A stretch of 64,000 nucleotides of DNA from positions 1,114,336 through 1,178,335 of the forward strand of contig QQUE01000002.1 in assembly GCA_008501765.1 (NCBI GenBank), in the 5' to 3' direction. The translations under genes and the position numbers were made by a program. Origin of the DNA: Calditrichota bacterium (GTDB taxonomy: Bacteria > Zhuqueibacterota > Zhuqueibacteria > Zhuqueibacterales > Geothermadaptataceae). The stretch's first letter is position 1, and each line of letters begins with the position of its first letter. The notes beneath the pieces are model-generated. The model saw only the letters and a list, made by a program, of their open reading frames with translations, was not told the DNA's origin and did no database searches. Of this stretch, positions 62,680-64,000 are shown piece after piece.

Positions 62680-64000
62680 TCGCCTCCATCCAGTTTTGTC
62701 CACAATCTTTTCAGTTCCATATTTCCGATAGCGCGGGGACGCAGACGGCCCATAATCCAGGCATTTTGGGCGCCATGATTTTTTCTGCAAATATCTTCAA
62801 ATTTTTCTTTGAGATCTGGAATTGAGGCTAATATCTCATCTTCGGTCAGTTTCTTAAAATCAATAGTCGTGAGAACGGACTCAAAATCCATGTTCGGATA
62901 TTGATAAATGATGGGTAACATTTTTTTTGCGATATCCGGCTGCAGGTTTTCTTTCTCTAAAAAGGAAAAAAGCTGGTAAAGACGTTCGTATTCGAAAATG
63001 GAAGACGGGGTAATCCGGCCTTCGATGTTTTTCAGATTGTGGCCAAATAATGTGCCGACAAATGCCGGGTGTAGTTTGAAATCTTTAATGATTTTTTTTA
63101 CCAGCGGGAACAGATTTTTTTTCAGAATGAAGGCAAAAACATCATCTGGAAATTTCCATTTTCGCATTTGTTTTAAATTTTCGGAAACATCTGCGGGCAT
63201 TTTTTTTTGTAATCTGATGATCGATTCTTCGGCGATGGGCAGCGGCGCCGAATCGGTATCAGGGTACATGCGATCGGGCCCGGGCAGAACCCGTTCGAAA
63301 ATTGTTGTTCCGTCGGGCAAGGATTTTCGTGTTTCATTGGGGACACCTGCAAAAGCGAGGTGGCAGCGTTCTGCTATCGTTTCCAACGCCATTTTCATAT
63401 CTTCATACGGCCCCCAAATTAACAATTGCACGTCATTCTCGCGGCTTTCGAGTTTCTGACGCACAACCGACCAATCGATTCCAGAATTTGACTCCTCTGA
63501 GAATCTTAAATTGGGTTTTTCCAGGCAGGCAATGACTTTGAGCCGGTCGCTGATTTCATCAGCAAAACATTTTCCCGGCTGGGTGAAAAAAGACAGAATT
63601 TCTTTGAAATCAGGCAGGTTGACACCAATTAACGCATATTTATTTTTACGGATATCCTTTTGCGGAATTGTATCATTGGAAAATTTGCGCTCGGAAATAG
63701 CCGTGTGGGAAATCTCCCATTTTTTTTCATCCAATTTTTTATTTGCAAGTATCTGTTTTATCTCCAGCAATGCTTTTTGCCGAAATGCTTCGTTGTGCGT
63801 GAGTTGCGGGATCCAGCTAATATGTGCCACACCTTTTATCTCAACGCGGGTGCCACCGGAAATGCTGACATTCACATCTTGCCGCGCGGCGCCAATTCCT
63901 GTTCTAACTTTCCCCGTGCTGCGCGCCAAAAATCGCAGATAGTGACCTGCTTCCGCTGCTTCTTCCGGTGTGAGCATCTCCGGATAAGTCACCATCTCAA
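62676..64000 (-). CDS. gatE: Glu-tRNA(Gln) amidotransferase subunit E (GatE), N-terminus beyond window
   Basis: The frame is open to the right edge, so roughly the first 190 residues are missing; 441 codons are visible. The first visible residues EMVTYPEMLTPEEA correspond to the GatB/GatE region EIVTxPD. The central part (TGKVRTGIGAARQDVNVSIS, GGTRVEIKGVAHISWIP) is the kinase-type fold used to phosphorylate Glu-tRNA(Gln). An AspRS-like insertion lies in the middle (SFFTQPGKCFADEISDRL, PDRMYPDTDSAPLP) and distinguishes GatE from GatB. The C-terminal helical tail follows. It partners GatD and makes Gln-tRNA(Gln) by amidation. The stop overlaps the gatD start by 4 bp. Confidence 0.94.
   Translation of the reverse strand, partial: EMVTYPEMLTPEEAAEAGHYLRFLARSTGKVRTGIGAARQDVNVSISGGTRVEIKGVAHISWIPQLTHNEAFRQKALLEIKQILANKKLDEKKWEISHTAISERKFSNDTIPQKDIRKNKYALIGVNLPDFKEILSFFTQPGKCFADEISDRLKVIACLEKPNLRFSEESNSGIDWSVVRQKLESRENDVQLLIWGPYEDMKMALETIAERCHLAFAGVPNETRKSLPDGTTIFERVLPGPDRMYPDTDSAPLPIAEESIIRLQKKMPADVSENLKQMRKWKFPDDVFAFILKKNLFPLVKKIIKDFKLHPAFVGTLFGHNLKNIEGRITPSSIFEYERLYQLFSFLEKENLQPDIAKKMLPIIYQYPNMDFESVLTTIDFKKLTEDEILASIPDLKEKFEDICRKNHGAQNAWIMGRLRPRAIGNMELKRLWTKLDGGE

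Noticed and set aside
1-64000. tRNA, rRNA and riboswitch signals.
   Set aside because: Reading the intergenic regions I saw no TTCGANNC-type T-loop with matching stems and no known riboswitch core; a covariance-model search would settle this.

Overview
The window looks like a chromosomal segment of a Gram-negative bacterium of the FCB side of the tree (Calditrichota, KSB1, Ignavibacteria and similar lineages). The reasons are two large secreted proteins with C-terminal type IX secretion (Por) sorting domains containing NFPNPFNP, several outer-membrane-type proteins and lipoproteins, a TIGR03545/TIGR03546 pair, and a cluster of M1 peptidase, HupE/UreJ-like and DUF6702-like genes. Base composition is moderately AT-rich and fairly even. 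The rank below phylum is inference. No rRNA, tRNA, CRISPR array, phage genes or complete insertion sequence was seen.

Layout. 1-2395: lipoprotein (cut by the left edge), gamma-glutamylcyclotransferase-like protein, flippase-like membrane protein. 3215-8874: an acidic disordered protein with ITWDD-type motifs and a T9SS-exported multidomain protein. 8910-20755: a complete-looking Pel exopolysaccharide operon on the minus strand, with PelA split into two genes, no pelC, and a PelD without a recognisable c-di-GMP I-site. 21280-25356: M1 peptidase, HupE-like protein, DUF6702-like protein and a small lipoprotein. 25827-31496: a 1889-residue T9SS protein full of calcium-binding thrombospondin type 3 repeats. 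31774-34194: thyA, folA and homoserine dehydrogenase. 34378-39210: two envelope proteins and a two-component system. 40132-50044: a four-gene phosphorelay operon (GAF/PAS kinase, lone receiver, NTPase-GAF-kinase-receiver fusion, sigma-54 activator) preceded by a candidate sigma-54 promoter. 50434-54671: small membrane protein, RlmB, PTS IIA-like protein, TIGR03545/TIGR03546 pair. 55146-60420: CDF transporter, transglutaminase-like protein, two unrecognised genes (one with exact 12-residue repeats), LytTR regulator. 61294-64000: archaeal-type GatD and GatE (cut by the right edge).

The most unusual content is a set of small non-coding inverted-repeat elements. A 163-bp element occurs twice, each time inserted across the stop codon of a housekeeping gene (hom, gatD), in the same orientation relative to that gene and flanked by a 6-bp target duplication (TAAGTA, TAAATA in gene sense). 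A 142-bp element occurs once intact and once interrupted by a third foldback element. A diverged relative of that third element lies beside the intact second one. Other points of interest are the 12-residue solenoid protein, the four-gene phosphorelay with its likely sigma-54 autoregulation, and the rearranged Pel operon.
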